Positions 1-8,405 of a stretch of 64,000 bases of DNA are shown here, one piece after another (positions within the stretch are counted from its first letter, which is position 1; each line of letters begins with the position of its first letter). The notes under the pieces were generated by a model that saw nothing but the letters and a program-made list of their open reading frames with translations, had not been told where the DNA came from and searched no databases. The stretch lies in assembly GCA_965205155.1 (NCBI GenBank), contig OZ242033.1:2480001-2544000 (forward strand). The letters run 5' to 3'. The translations under genes and the position numbers were made by a program. Origin of the DNA: Aldehydirespirator sp965205155 (GTDB lineage: Bacteria > Actinomycetota > Acidimicrobiia > Acidimicrobiales > Aldehydirespiratoraceae).

Positions 1-275
1 CCGCCGGCGGGCCGAGCGCCGAACGGCTCCACCTCGACGACGATCAGAGGGGTGCGCCCCGGCAGCCGCTGCACATCGACCGTCATCCCGGCCACGGGCC
101 GCGACGACATCCAGGCCGACACCTGCTGCACCGCGGCCTCGATGTGGCCCGCCTCCTCCCAGCCGGCGTCGAAGGCCGGCGACAGCGCCGGCAGGGCGAT
201 GTAGCGCTCTAGCTCTCCAACGATCTCGTCCCGCCAGCATCCCGCGACCCGGACCGACACCGCATCCCTGTCCAT
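1..275 (-). CDS. M20-family metallopeptidase, N-terminal part (runs off the window)
   Basis: The 91 visible residues match the start of M20 dipeptidases and acylases: a short helix, then the stretch ALPALSP-like (visible as YIALPALSPAFD at about residues 25-36), the WEEAGHIEAAV helix and a beta strand ending VEVEPFG. The metal ligands would lie beyond the window edge, so activity cannot be judged. The ATG at 275 is preceded by GGGAGGA at a suitable distance. It follows the Liv-type transporter genes on the same strand after a 178-base gap, so it may hydrolyse a peptide or amide brought in by that importer. The family call is fairly secure; the substrate is unknown. Confidence 0.82.
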   Translation of the reverse strand, partial: MDRDAVSVRVAGCWRDEIVGELERYIALPALSPAFDAGWEEAGHIEAAVQQVSAWMSSRPVAGMTVDVQRLPGRTPLIVVEVEPFGARPAG

Positions 276-453
276 GCTCAGAGTCCTCCCTGCAGCTCAG
301 GGGCGGGGACCGACATCCACCCGGGCCGCCGGCGCGGCTCCGGCCCGCATCCCGGCACCCTTGGACGCGTCGTCTGCGTGGGCGCCGACAGGGTTGATCC
401 ACAGAATCCGGACCATTCACCATCTCCCGTTCGTGACACACGGTCGGCGAACC

Positions 454-3201
454 CTACGATATTGCATGAGGGCTGGGGCCTCCGCCAAGGTAGCTGCGCA
501 CCACCGCGGGGTCAGTCTGGACTTCGGCGGGTGCGCCCTCGGCGATGACCCGGCCCACCTCCAGGGCGATCATGCGGTCGCAGACGGAGGCCAGCAGGGG
601 CATGTCGTGCTCGATCACCACCAGGGTGATCCCGTAGGCGTCGCGGATCCGCACGATCACCTCGCCCAGAGCCTCGGTCTCGGCCTGCGCGATGCCCGCC
701 GACGGCTCGTCCATCAGCAGCAGCCGGGGCCGCAGCGCCACGTTGGCGGCCAGCTCGACGAGGCGCCGGGTGCCGGTGGACAGCAGGCCGGCCGGTTGAT
801 CGCCCACCGAGGCCAGCCCGAAGGCGGCCAGGGTGTCGTCGGCCTGGTCCTCGACGGCCCGCTCGGCCCGCGACCCGCCCAGCACGAAGCGGCCGCCGGC
901 CGCCGACCGGCAGGCCAGGAACACGATCTCGCGCGGCGTCATGGTCGGGAACAGCGAGGCGTTCTGGAACGAGCGCACCAGCCCGCGGCGGCTGCGGGCC
1001 TCCGGCGACAGCCGGGTGATGTCCTCTCCGTCGAATACCACCGACCCGGCGTGCGGGCGCAGGTACCCGCTCACCAGCTCGAACACGGTGGTCTTGCCGG
1101 CGCCGTTGGGTCCGATCAGCCCGAGCGTCTCGCCCGCCTCCACGCTGAACGACACGTCGTCGACCGCCCTCAGGTCGCCGAAGCGCCGCGACAGGCCCCG
1201 CACCTCCAGCACGGTGCCGCCCTCGCCGGCAGAGCTGCTGGGCACGGCCGCCACCACCGGCGCCAGCGCGGGAGAGGCTGCGGCATCGGACCGCGGGACT
1301 TCGGCGGTGTCCGGGTCGATGCCGTGGAACCGGGCGATCTGATCGATCAGGTTGCGCCGGGTGCCGTCCAGCAGGCCGTGGATCCCCCGGGGCTGCTCCA
1401 GGATCAGGATCAGCCACGCCGCGTTCAGCCCGGCCAGCGCCGACAGCTCCAGGTCGAAGAACTCGCGGATGCCGATCAGGTAGGCCGCGCCCAGCAGCGG
1501 GCCGGTCAGCTCCGACAGCCCGCCGATGACCGCGATGGCGACCACGTTGATGCTGTCGCTGGGCGAGAAGATGCTGCGGGTGACGAAGGTGTTGTTCATG
1601 GCCAGCACCACGCCGCCGGCCCCGGCCACGAACCCGGCGAAGGCGTAGGCGGTCACCAGCAGGCGCCACGGGGCGACCTGGAGGACCCGGGAGGCGGCCT
1701 CGTTGTCGCGCACCGCCACCAGCGTGCGCCCGAACGACGACCGCCGCAGCGTCGCGGCGGTGGCCAGCACCGCCACGAACACGGCCAGGGCCACGTAGTA
1801 GAAGCCCCGCGAGTTGGTCACCTCGATGCCGAGCACGCTCACCGGGCGCGACGAGAGGCCCGCGCCGAAGGCCCAGTCCTGGCGCAGCAGCCAGCTGAAC
1901 GTGGCCAGCGCGAAGGCCAGGGTGGCCACCGCCAGCAGCAGGCCCTGCATCCGCAGCGCAGGCAGCCCCACCGCGGCCGACGCGGCCGCGCCGGTGACGC
2001 CGCCGCACAGCAGGCCCAGCGCCAGGCTGCCGGTGTCGGTGGCCACCCGCACGCCCACCACCGCGCCGATGGCCGCGAAGGCCACCTGCCCCAGCGAGAG
2101 CTGCCCGGCGAGGCCGGTCAGGAAGCTGACCGAGATACCGATGGTGGCGAAGGCGATCACGGTGGACAGCAGGAAGGCGGACCGGTTGCTGATCCACAGC
2201 GACGCCAGCGCGGCCGCCACCGCGCCCGCGCCCCCCAGCACCCAGCCCAGGTGCTGGATCAGCCACACGCCCCGGTAGGCGTCGGGCAGCCGCCGGCTCG
2301 GCGACAGGCTGGCCCACTGCTCGGCCTGGTCCCGGCCCGAGCCCACCCGCAGGGCCACCCCGGCCAGTATGAGCAGGAACAGGGCCACCTCGAACCAGCC
2401 GGTGGAGTCGGGATTGGAGGCCAGCACCTGCTCGACGACGCCGATGCCCAGGCCGGCCGCGAACGCCACCGGGAAGTTGGCGAACCGGGCCAGGGCGGCC
2501 ACCGCGAGGCCCCGCACGATGAAGTCGGGGCCGAGGGCGTCGGTGGTGACCGTCGACTGGTTGGGGAGGATGAGCATGGCCGCGAAGGCCGACAGGGCCC
2601 CGGCCAGGGCCCACGACAGCGCGGCCATGTGCCGGGGATCGACCCCGGCCAGGGTGGCCGCGTCGCCGTTGGCGGCCGCGCCCCGCACCGCCAGCCCGTA
2701 CTTGCTGCGTTGGAGGAACAGGTACAGCCCGCCGACCACCACCGGCGACAGCCACAGCAGGGCGGTGGCCGACGGCGACACGAACACGGTCAGCTCGAAC
2801 TGGGGGAACCCCGGAGGCTGGGGGAAGCTCCCGCCGCCGAGGCCGCCCTTGGCGAACGACAGCGCCAGCAGCAGCAGCGCCTGTCCGGCGCCGAGCGTGG
2901 CCACCATCGACAGGACCTTGGGGGCGCCGGCCAGCTTGCCGGCCAGCAAGGCCTCGATGCCGGCCGCCAGCAGGGCGGCCGCGGCCAGCGCGCCGGCGAA
3001 GCCCAGCCAGTAGGGCACGCCGTAGTCGTTGACCACCACCGACATGGCCGACGCGGCCAGCAGGCCGGTGGCGCCGTGGGCGAAGTTGATGAAGCCGCTG
3101 GACCGGTAGGCCAGCACCAGGCCGATGCCCAGCAGCGCGTAGCCGATCCCGAAGATCGTGCCCAGCAGCAGCAGGGGGCCGGAGACGTCGAAGCCTCCCA
3201 T
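454..3201 (-). CDS. Fused LivH-LivM-LivG branched-chain amino acid-type ABC transporter (915 aa)
   Basis: Three components that are normally separate sit in one polypeptide. Residues 1 to about 290 are a LivH-like permease with the typical opening (YALLGIGLVLAYRSSGFINF), residues about 310 to 640 are a LivM-like permease, and from about 665 there is a LivG-like ATPase. The ATPase has Walker A GPNGAGKT, a signature region LSTGTRRLVELA instead of the canonical LSGGQ, and Walker B LLLMDEPSAG followed by a switch histidine (VVIEHD). It begins 10 bases after the stop of the upstream LivF fusion and would supply both membrane subunits and one nucleotide-binding domain. The substrate is not shown by sequence; Liv-type systems take amino acids, amides, urea and aromatic acids. 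Confidence 0.93.
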   Translation of the reverse strand: MGGFDVSGPLLLLGTIFGIGYALLGIGLVLAYRSSGFINFAHGATGLLAASAMSVVVNDYGVPYWLGFAGALAAAALLAAGIEALLAGKLAGAPKVLSMVATLGAGQALLLLALSFAKGGLGGGSFPQPPGFPQFELTVFVSPSATALLWLSPVVVGGLYLFLQRSKYGLAVRGAAANGDAATLAGVDPRHMAALSWALAGALSAFAAMLILPNQSTVTTDALGPDFIVRGLAVAALARFANFPVAFAAGLGIGVVEQVLASNPDSTGWFEVALFLLILAGVALRVGSGRDQAEQWASLSPSRRLPDAYRGVWLIQHLGWVLGGAGAVAAALASLWISNRSAFLLSTVIAFATIGISVSFLTGLAGQLSLGQVAFAAIGAVVGVRVATDTGSLALGLLCGGVTGAAASAAVGLPALRMQGLLLAVATLAFALATFSWLLRQDWAFGAGLSSRPVSVLGIEVTNSRGFYYVALAVFVAVLATAATLRRSSFGRTLVAVRDNEAASRVLQVAPWRLLVTAYAFAGFVAGAGGVVLAMNNTFVTRSIFSPSDSINVVAIAVIGGLSELTGPLLGAAYLIGIREFFDLELSALAGLNAAWLILILEQPRGIHGLLDGTRRNLIDQIARFHGIDPDTAEVPRSDAAASPALAPVVAAVPSSSAGEGGTVLEVRGLSRRFGDLRAVDDVSFSVEAGETLGLIGPNGAGKTTVFELVSGYLRPHAGSVVFDGEDITRLSPEARSRRGLVRSFQNASLFPTMTPREIVFLACRSAAGGRFVLGGSRAERAVEDQADDTLAAFGLASVGDQPAGLLSTGTRRLVELAANVALRPRLLLMDEPSAGIAQAETEALGEVIVRIRDAYGITLVVIEHDMPLLASVCDRMIALEVGRVIAEGAPAEVQTDPAVVRSYLGGGPSPHAIS

Positions 3202-3211
3202 CCGCGCCGCC

Positions 3212-5209
3212 CTACGCCTCTGCCCGGTCGATGTGGAGGGCGTGGGCCAGGCCCTCGAGGTAGGCGGCCCGCAGCAGGTCGGGCCGGGCCCGCAGCTCCG
3301 CGGCGGGGCCGGAGTAGCCGATCTCGCCCTTCTCCATGACGTAGGCGTGGTCGGCCACCGACAGGGCCACGTTCACCGACTGCTCCACCAGCAGCACGGC
3401 CGCGCCCCGATCGGCGATGCGGCGGATCACCGGCAGCAGGTCCGCGATGACCGTCGGCGCCAGGCCCAGCGAGAACTCGTCGATCAGCAGCAGGCGGGGA
3501 GGGGTGACGACGGCCTTGGCCAGACCCAGCATCTGCTTCTCGCCGCCCGACAGGGTGGCCGCCCGCTGGCGCGACCGCTCGGCCAGGCGGGGGAACAGCT
3601 CGTAGGCCTCGGCGATGCTGAGGGCCCGCTGGGCCCGGTCGAGGCCGTGGCCGAACAGCGCCAGGTTCTCGGCCACGGTGAGCGGGCCGACCACCGCGTC
3701 GGTCTCGACGACCTGGTGCAGCCCCATGCCCACCCTCCAGGTGGGCCGGGTCCTGGTGATGTCGAGACCGGCGTAGACGATGCGCCCCCCGATGGTCGGC
3801 TCCAGCCCCGAGACGGCCCGCAGCAGCGTGGTCTTGCCGGCCCCGTTGGTGCCCATCAGCGCCACGACCGCGCCCTCCTGCACCGTCAGGTCCACCCCGA
3901 ACAGCACCTGCACCGATCCGTAGGACACCGACAGCTGCTCCACCGACAGCAGCGGTGGCCCGGACGCGGCGGGGTACACCCGGCGGGGCACGGTGGTGGC
4001 CTTGGACACCGCCACCACCGTCTTGGCGTCACGGGCCGGGGCCGCGAACCGGCGCACCGCCCATCCCACCATCACCAGCGGCAGGCCCAGCAGGCCTAGC
4101 CTCCACTGGTCGGGCCACCCACCGGCGATCCAGGCGTTGAACGAGGCCGCCGCCAGCGCGCCGGCACCGGCCCACAGCACCTGGCGGGCGGCCACCGCCC
4201 GTCGCAGCTCGGGAGCGATGCCGGCGAACACCGCGGCGTCCAGCCCGGCCAGGGCCAGGGCGATGGCGCCGCCGGCCACGAACCAGCAGGCCACCAGCCC
4301 GATGTAGGTGAACGACACCGCTCCCAGCAGCACCAGCACGCCCGCCACCAGCAGCTGGGTGCCGACCGCGTCGGCTCGGCGGCCGCCGGCGAGCCGGTGA
4401 AGCCGGTGGTACCAGGGACCGAACGCGCTGATCAGGGCGGCCGCCGCGGCCCCGGCGGCCAGCACGGCCGCGTTCTGGGCCGGGCTGCGCTGCCATTCGC
4501 CCAGCAGCAGCGACTGGGCCGCGGCCGCGCCGCCGACCGCGGCCGCGCCCACCGCCAGAGCGGCGCCGTAGGACCGGCGGGCCCACGGCACATCGGCCCG
4601 GGCGACGGTGGGCTGCACCTCGAGGTCGTCGTCGTGGGCCAGAGCGTGGCGGGCGATCAGCACCGCGCTCACCAGAGCCAGCGCGGCGGCGGCCCACAGC
4701 ACGGTGCCGTAGGCCAGGGGGGCGAGCACGCGGGTCGCCAGCGGCCAGCAGGCGCCGGCGGCCACCGCGGCCCAGTACCACGACAGCGTGCGGAACCGGT
4801 CGGCCTGGCGGGCGTCGGCAGCCAGCAGGAGGCGGTGGAGCACCAGCCCGGGCGCCGCGCCCGCGGCCAGCATGACGCCGCCGGCGGTGAACACCGCGAT
4901 GCCGGTCGTGCGGGCCATCACACCGAGCCCGGCCGCGGCCAGCAATCCGGCCAGGGTCAACAGGACCCCGGCCGGCAGCACGCTGCGCAGCCGGGGCACC
5001 ACCAGAGCGGCCACCACCGCGGCCGCGCCGATCAGGGCGGCCTCGCCCGCCACCGCGCCGACCACGCCGAGACGCTCGGCGATCTCCTCCCGGTGGAACA
5101 GCAGCACCGGCAGCGCGGTGGCCAGTGCCGCTCCCTGGACGGCGACGGCGACCAGCAGCCCGGGGTTGCCCGGCCGGCCCCGGTGCTCGCCCTCCTCCGC
5201 CTCGCTCAT
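3212..5209 (-). CDS. MFS-like membrane domain fused to a LivF-type ABC ATPase (665 aa)
   Basis: The first ~405 residues are very hydrophobic and look like about twelve membrane segments split by a charged central loop near residues 190-210 (HALAHDDDLEV...), the 6+6 layout of a major facilitator protein. From about residue 420 a complete LivF-type ATPase follows: Walker A GTNGAGKT, signature LSGGEKQML, Walker B LLLIDEFSLGLAP, and the switch region LLVEQSV. The gene lies 19 bases after the binding-protein gene and 10 bases before the LivHMG fusion, so it supplies the second ATPase of this importer. What the MFS-like half does, whether export, an accessory anchor or a decayed transporter, cannot be told from sequence. 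The ATPase call is secure; the MFS assignment is from topology only. Confidence 0.85.
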   Translation of the reverse strand: MSEAEEGEHRGRPGNPGLLVAVAVQGAALATALPVLLFHREEIAERLGVVGAVAGEAALIGAAAVVAALVVPRLRSVLPAGVLLTLAGLLAAAGLGVMARTTGIAVFTAGGVMLAAGAAPGLVLHRLLLAADARQADRFRTLSWYWAAVAAGACWPLATRVLAPLAYGTVLWAAAALALVSAVLIARHALAHDDDLEVQPTVARADVPWARRSYGAALAVGAAAVGGAAAAQSLLLGEWQRSPAQNAAVLAAGAAAAALISAFGPWYHRLHRLAGGRRADAVGTQLLVAGVLVLLGAVSFTYIGLVACWFVAGGAIALALAGLDAAVFAGIAPELRRAVAARQVLWAGAGALAAASFNAWIAGGWPDQWRLGLLGLPLVMVGWAVRRFAAPARDAKTVVAVSKATTVPRRVYPAASGPPLLSVEQLSVSYGSVQVLFGVDLTVQEGAVVALMGTNGAGKTTLLRAVSGLEPTIGGRIVYAGLDITRTRPTWRVGMGLHQVVETDAVVGPLTVAENLALFGHGLDRAQRALSIAEAYELFPRLAERSRQRAATLSGGEKQMLGLAKAVVTPPRLLLIDEFSLGLAPTVIADLLPVIRRIADRGAAVLLVEQSVNVALSVADHAYVMEKGEIGYSGPAAELRARPDLLRAAYLEGLAHALHIDRAEA

Positions 5210-5228
5210 CGTGGTGGGGGTGAGGCGT

Positions 5229-6797
5229 TCACCCGTCGAAGTCAGCGGGGTCGCTGGTCAGCACCATGCACTCGCAGCCGGCGTCGAACGTGAACCGCCG
5301 GTACAGGTCGCCGCCGGCGTAGCTGCCCTCGGTGAACTCCACCCCGTACACCGAGGCCGCCTCGAAGCTGTCGCCCAGGCTCCACACCGCCTCGGTGACC
5401 CCCTGGGCGCTCACCTCGGTGAGGTGCGGCGAGGCGTCCCGCAGCAGGCGGAACACGTCGCAGAACAGCAGCCCGGTGCGGATGTTGGTCCGCACGCTGA
5501 ACTCCAGCCCGGCCGCGGTGAAGATGTCGGCGCACTCCTGCTCGGCCGCCGATGCCGGGAACGGGAGCTGGTCGTCGTCCAGGTCGTAGCCGGGGAGCAC
5601 GCTTATGCCGCCGGACCCGCCCATCATCTGGGGGAAGTTGTACGCGTTGAAGTCGGGGGCGTCGTAGCTGGTCAGCGCGTACGCCGGGGCGAAGTTCTGG
5701 GCCACGCTGGTGTCGATGAACCACGACACCAGCCGGGAGCCGCCGATGGCCACCACCTTGTCCACGCCCGCCTCCCGGAAGTTGATGATGGCCTGGAGCT
5801 GGTCGTTGTTGAACGAGGTGCCGTCGGTGGGGTCGATGGTGTTGTAGGAGGCCACTTCCACGCCGGCCGCCTCCAGCCGGGGGACGAACTGCTCGGTGTA
5901 GACCCGCTCGCTCAGCTCGGACTCGATGGCGATGACCCCGAGCGTTCCGCCGGAGAACCAGCCGTCGTCGATGAGCGCGGCGGCCAGGCCGCCCACCAGG
6001 TCGTCGTAGGTGGGCAGCAGCGGCGACCAGTAGTAGGGGGCCAGCTCCTCGAAGCCGGCGACGTCCACCGGGTACAGCGTGGCGTCGAACATGAGCGTGT
6101 TGGCGTTGCGGTAGCAGGGCCGCGCGTTCTCCTGGAGCTGTCCGGTCAGAACCACCGCGAAGGCCTGGTCGTCCTGGGTGATCTTGTTGCAGAGGGCCTC
6201 CTCGGCCACCGGGCCGTCGGTGATGGCGTTGAACACGGTGACCTTGGCCTCGATCCGGCGGCCGGCGAAGCCGCCCGCCGCGTTGAAGTGCTCGACCAGC
6301 GCCTCGACCTGGGCCTCGCGGTCGCCCTCGTCGGGCACCTCCCACCCGAACGCCTGGGCCACCATCGACGTGTCGGTGATGATGATCGAGAGCGTCACCG
6401 TGTCGTCGGTCACGCCGGGAGTGTCGGGCCCGGCCGGCACCGGGCCGGCCGGAGCGTCGGCGGGCTGGGCCTCCCCGGTGCCGACCGGCTGATCCGCGGT
6501 CTCGGCCTCGCCGGCAGTCTGGTCGGCGGCCTCGGTCTCGCCGGCGTCCTCGGCGGTTGTGCCGGTCTCGTCGGTGGGTTCGGCTGAGGCTTGGTCGGCC
6601 GCCTGGGTCTCGTCGGCGCCGGTGGCGGCCTCGTCGACGGGCTCGGAGCACGCCGCGGCCAGGGTGGCCGCTGCCAGCATCAGCCCGAGGGCTCGCCTGT
6701 GCCTCCGGCGGTCAGGCCGGACCGGCAGGCGGCGGCCGCCGGGCGCGACGCTGTCACCGCCGGCGGGACGGGAGCGGGGGCTGGCCGGATCGATCAT
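5229..6797 (-). CDS. Solute-binding lipoprotein, Liv/Leu-Ile-Val type (periplasmic-binding fold type I)
   Basis: A basic N-region of about 35 residues, a short hydrophobic core and the lipobox LAAAC (Cys50) mark an exported lipoprotein. A Glu/Thr/Ala-rich linker follows to about residue 130. The mature domain begins at DDTVTLSIIITDTS and has the features of LivJ-like receptors, such as FNAAGGFAGRRIE and the INDGPVAEE-type region. The start ATG overlaps the stop of the upstream one-TM gene by four bases (ATGA). The N-region before the lipobox is unusually long; a later ATG at residue 40 would leave no charged N-region, so 6797 is preferred. It is the receptor for the two fused transporter proteins downstream. 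Confidence 0.9.
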   Translation of the reverse strand: MIDPASPRSRPAGGDSVAPGGRRLPVRPDRRRHRRALGLMLAAATLAAACSEPVDEAATGADETQAADQASAEPTDETGTTAEDAGETEAADQTAGEAETADQPVGTGEAQPADAPAGPVPAGPDTPGVTDDTVTLSIIITDTSMVAQAFGWEVPDEGDREAQVEALVEHFNAAGGFAGRRIEAKVTVFNAITDGPVAEEALCNKITQDDQAFAVVLTGQLQENARPCYRNANTLMFDATLYPVDVAGFEELAPYYWSPLLPTYDDLVGGLAAALIDDGWFSGGTLGVIAIESELSERVYTEQFVPRLEAAGVEVASYNTIDPTDGTSFNNDQLQAIINFREAGVDKVVAIGGSRLVSWFIDTSVAQNFAPAYALTSYDAPDFNAYNFPQMMGGSGGISVLPGYDLDDDQLPFPASAAEQECADIFTAAGLEFSVRTNIRTGLLFCDVFRLLRDASPHLTEVSAQGVTEAVWSLGDSFEAASVYGVEFTEGSYAGGDLYRRFTFDAGCECMVLTSDPADFDG

Positions 6798-7093
6798 GGG
6801 TCACCTCGCGGGTCGGGGCCGTCGCCGCGGGCGGGCCCCGCGGCGGTCTGGAGGCGGGTGGCGTCGGCGGCGCCGAGTGCCGAGCGGAAGGCGGTCCGGC
6901 GGCGGCTGAGCGCGCCCTGGATGAAGTAGGCCGCCAGAGCGAGGGCAGCCAGAACGGCCGCGGTCTGGCCCCATCTTCCGAGGCTGAGCCACCATGTCCC
7001 GATGTGATGCAGTGCCTCGTCGTTCATGCCGGTGAGATAGAGGAAGGCGCCCGCTCCGGGGCCGAACCACGGGCGGGACGTGATCCGGTTCAC
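6794..7093 (-). CDS. Small single-TM protein of the Liv-type operon (99 aa)
   Basis: I do not recognise a family. The protein has one clear membrane segment at about residues 43-62 (AAVLAALALAAYFIQGAL), followed by a basic stop-transfer stretch (SRRRTAFR) and a short Gly/Asp-rich tail. The GTG start overlaps the stop of the upstream flavoenzyme by four bases (GTGA), and its own stop overlaps the start of the binding-protein gene by four bases. This tight double coupling is the main evidence that it is a real gene rather than a chance reading frame. It could be a small accessory subunit of the transporter. Confidence 0.6.
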   Translation of the reverse strand: MNRITSRPWFGPGAGAFLYLTGMNDEALHHIGTWWLSLGRWGQTAAVLAALALAAYFIQGALSRRRTAFRSALGAADATRLQTAAGPARGDGPDPRGDP

Positions 7094-8394
7094 TGCCCGC
7101 CCCCGGCTGTGCCGAACTGGGCGCCCTCCGCGCCGAAGACGAGATAGGAGGCGGCCTCCAGGCGCCCCCGCTCGGGGGGGAAGCCCTGGACCAGGGCCAT
7201 GGAGAGGTCCCGCAGGCCCCGTGACACCGCCCCGGACATCCCGGTGTTGCCCGTGCCGCAGGCCTTGAGCGCGTGCACGGCCACCTGGAAGCAGTTCTCC
7301 GCGATCTCGCCCTTGGCGATCCGCCAGTTGGCCACCACGTCGTCCTTGGGGATCAGCTCGGGGTCGGCGGTCTCCAGCAGGATCTGGCGGCGCGTCCAGA
7401 TGTAGGCGGTGTCGAGATGGGCCCGCATCTGCCCGATGAGCTGTTGGTGCAGGTCGCCGCCGCCGATGGGCTCGTCGGTGCCGTGATAGGTCGTGGAGGT
7501 GAGGTAGTCGAGGGCGAAGTCGTACACCGCCTGGGCGGCCCCCACGTACACCGACGACAGCGCCACCTGGTTGCCGACGAAGCTGCCCCGGCTCACCTGC
7601 GTCATCTTCACGAACGTTCCCGGCACGGTCAGCGCATTCTCATCGGGAACGAAGGCGTTCTCAAGCACGATGCCGTGGGTGGCGGTGGCCCTCATCCCGA
7701 TGGCGTCCCACTTCGCTCGCTCGCTCACGCCGGGCGTGTCGCGGGGGATCAGGAACATGGCCAGCGACTCGGCCGTCTCCCCACCCGCGAGCTTGGCCGT
7801 GACCAGGTAGTCGTCGGCCACTCCGGTGGAGCAGCCGAACGACTTGACCCCGTTGATCAGCCATCCGCCGTCGGTGGGGGAGGCCTCGGTGGTGATGGTT
7901 ATGGCGGCGTGCTTGGACCGCACCGACTCGCTGGCGAAGTTGGCCACCCAGCGGCCGTGCTCGCCCATCCGCCGCAGCACCCGCTCGCCGAACGAGCGGG
8001 CCAGCGGCACCTCGTCGGGGGCGAACAGCCCGGCCTCGATGGCGGCCAGCGGGAGCAGGCCCCGGGACGAGCCGCTGCACTGGAAGTAGTAGGCCAGCGC
8101 GGTGGACGGGCAGGCGGTGGCCAGGGCGAAGGTGGCCGCGGCCAGGTCTCGCAGCCCGCCGCCCAGGCCCCCGTAGGTGACCGGCACGGTGATGCCCAGC
8201 AGACCGGCGTCGGAGATGGTGCGGACATGCTCGAGGGGGAACTCGCCGGCGCGGTCGGCCTCCTCGGCCCGGGCGGCCAGCGCGGGCAGCACCCGGTCGA
8301 CCCGCAGGGCCCGCTCGCGCTCGGCTCCGGTCATGTCCTCGACCAGGAGCTCACCTGTCGCTCGTTCGGCCGGCTCGAGTCCTCGCGACCCCAT
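7090..8394 (-). CDS. Acyl-CoA dehydrogenase-fold flavoenzyme, possibly monooxygenase-like (434 aa)
   Basis: The sequence has the three-part acyl-CoA dehydrogenase layout: an N-terminal helical domain with GITVPVTYGGLGGGLRDLA, a middle beta domain with the TDGGWLINGVKSF motif, and a C-terminal helical bundle. The C-terminal segment CGTGNTGMSGAVSRGLRD followed by GFPPERGR resembles flavin-dependent group D monooxygenases such as DszC relatives more than classical beta-oxidation enzymes, but this is a judgement from motifs. The frame stays open far upstream with Arg-rich translation; the ATG at 8394 is chosen because homology-like sequence begins there and it follows the preceding gene's stop by 11 bases. 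It probably oxidises the compound imported by the downstream transporter. Confidence 0.85.
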   Translation of the reverse strand: MGSRGLEPAERATGELLVEDMTGAERERALRVDRVLPALAARAEEADRAGEFPLEHVRTISDAGLLGITVPVTYGGLGGGLRDLAAATFALATACPSTALAYYFQCSGSSRGLLPLAAIEAGLFAPDEVPLARSFGERVLRRMGEHGRWVANFASESVRSKHAAITITTEASPTDGGWLINGVKSFGCSTGVADDYLVTAKLAGGETAESLAMFLIPRDTPGVSERAKWDAIGMRATATHGIVLENAFVPDENALTVPGTFVKMTQVSRGSFVGNQVALSSVYVGAAQAVYDFALDYLTSTTYHGTDEPIGGGDLHQQLIGQMRAHLDTAYIWTRRQILLETADPELIPKDDVVANWRIAKGEIAENCFQVAVHALKACGTGNTGMSGAVSRGLRDLSMALVQGFPPERGRLEAASYLVFGAEGAQFGTAGGGQ

Positions 8395-8405
8395 CGGTGC
8401 TCCCG

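Noticed and set aside
274..3339. Very long open frame on the plus strand (about 1000 codons) opposite the LivHMG gene
   Set aside because: Its translation is dominated by Arg, Gly, Gln and His with no domain pattern, a typical antisense shadow of a GC-rich gene. The minus-strand frame encodes clear transporter domains.
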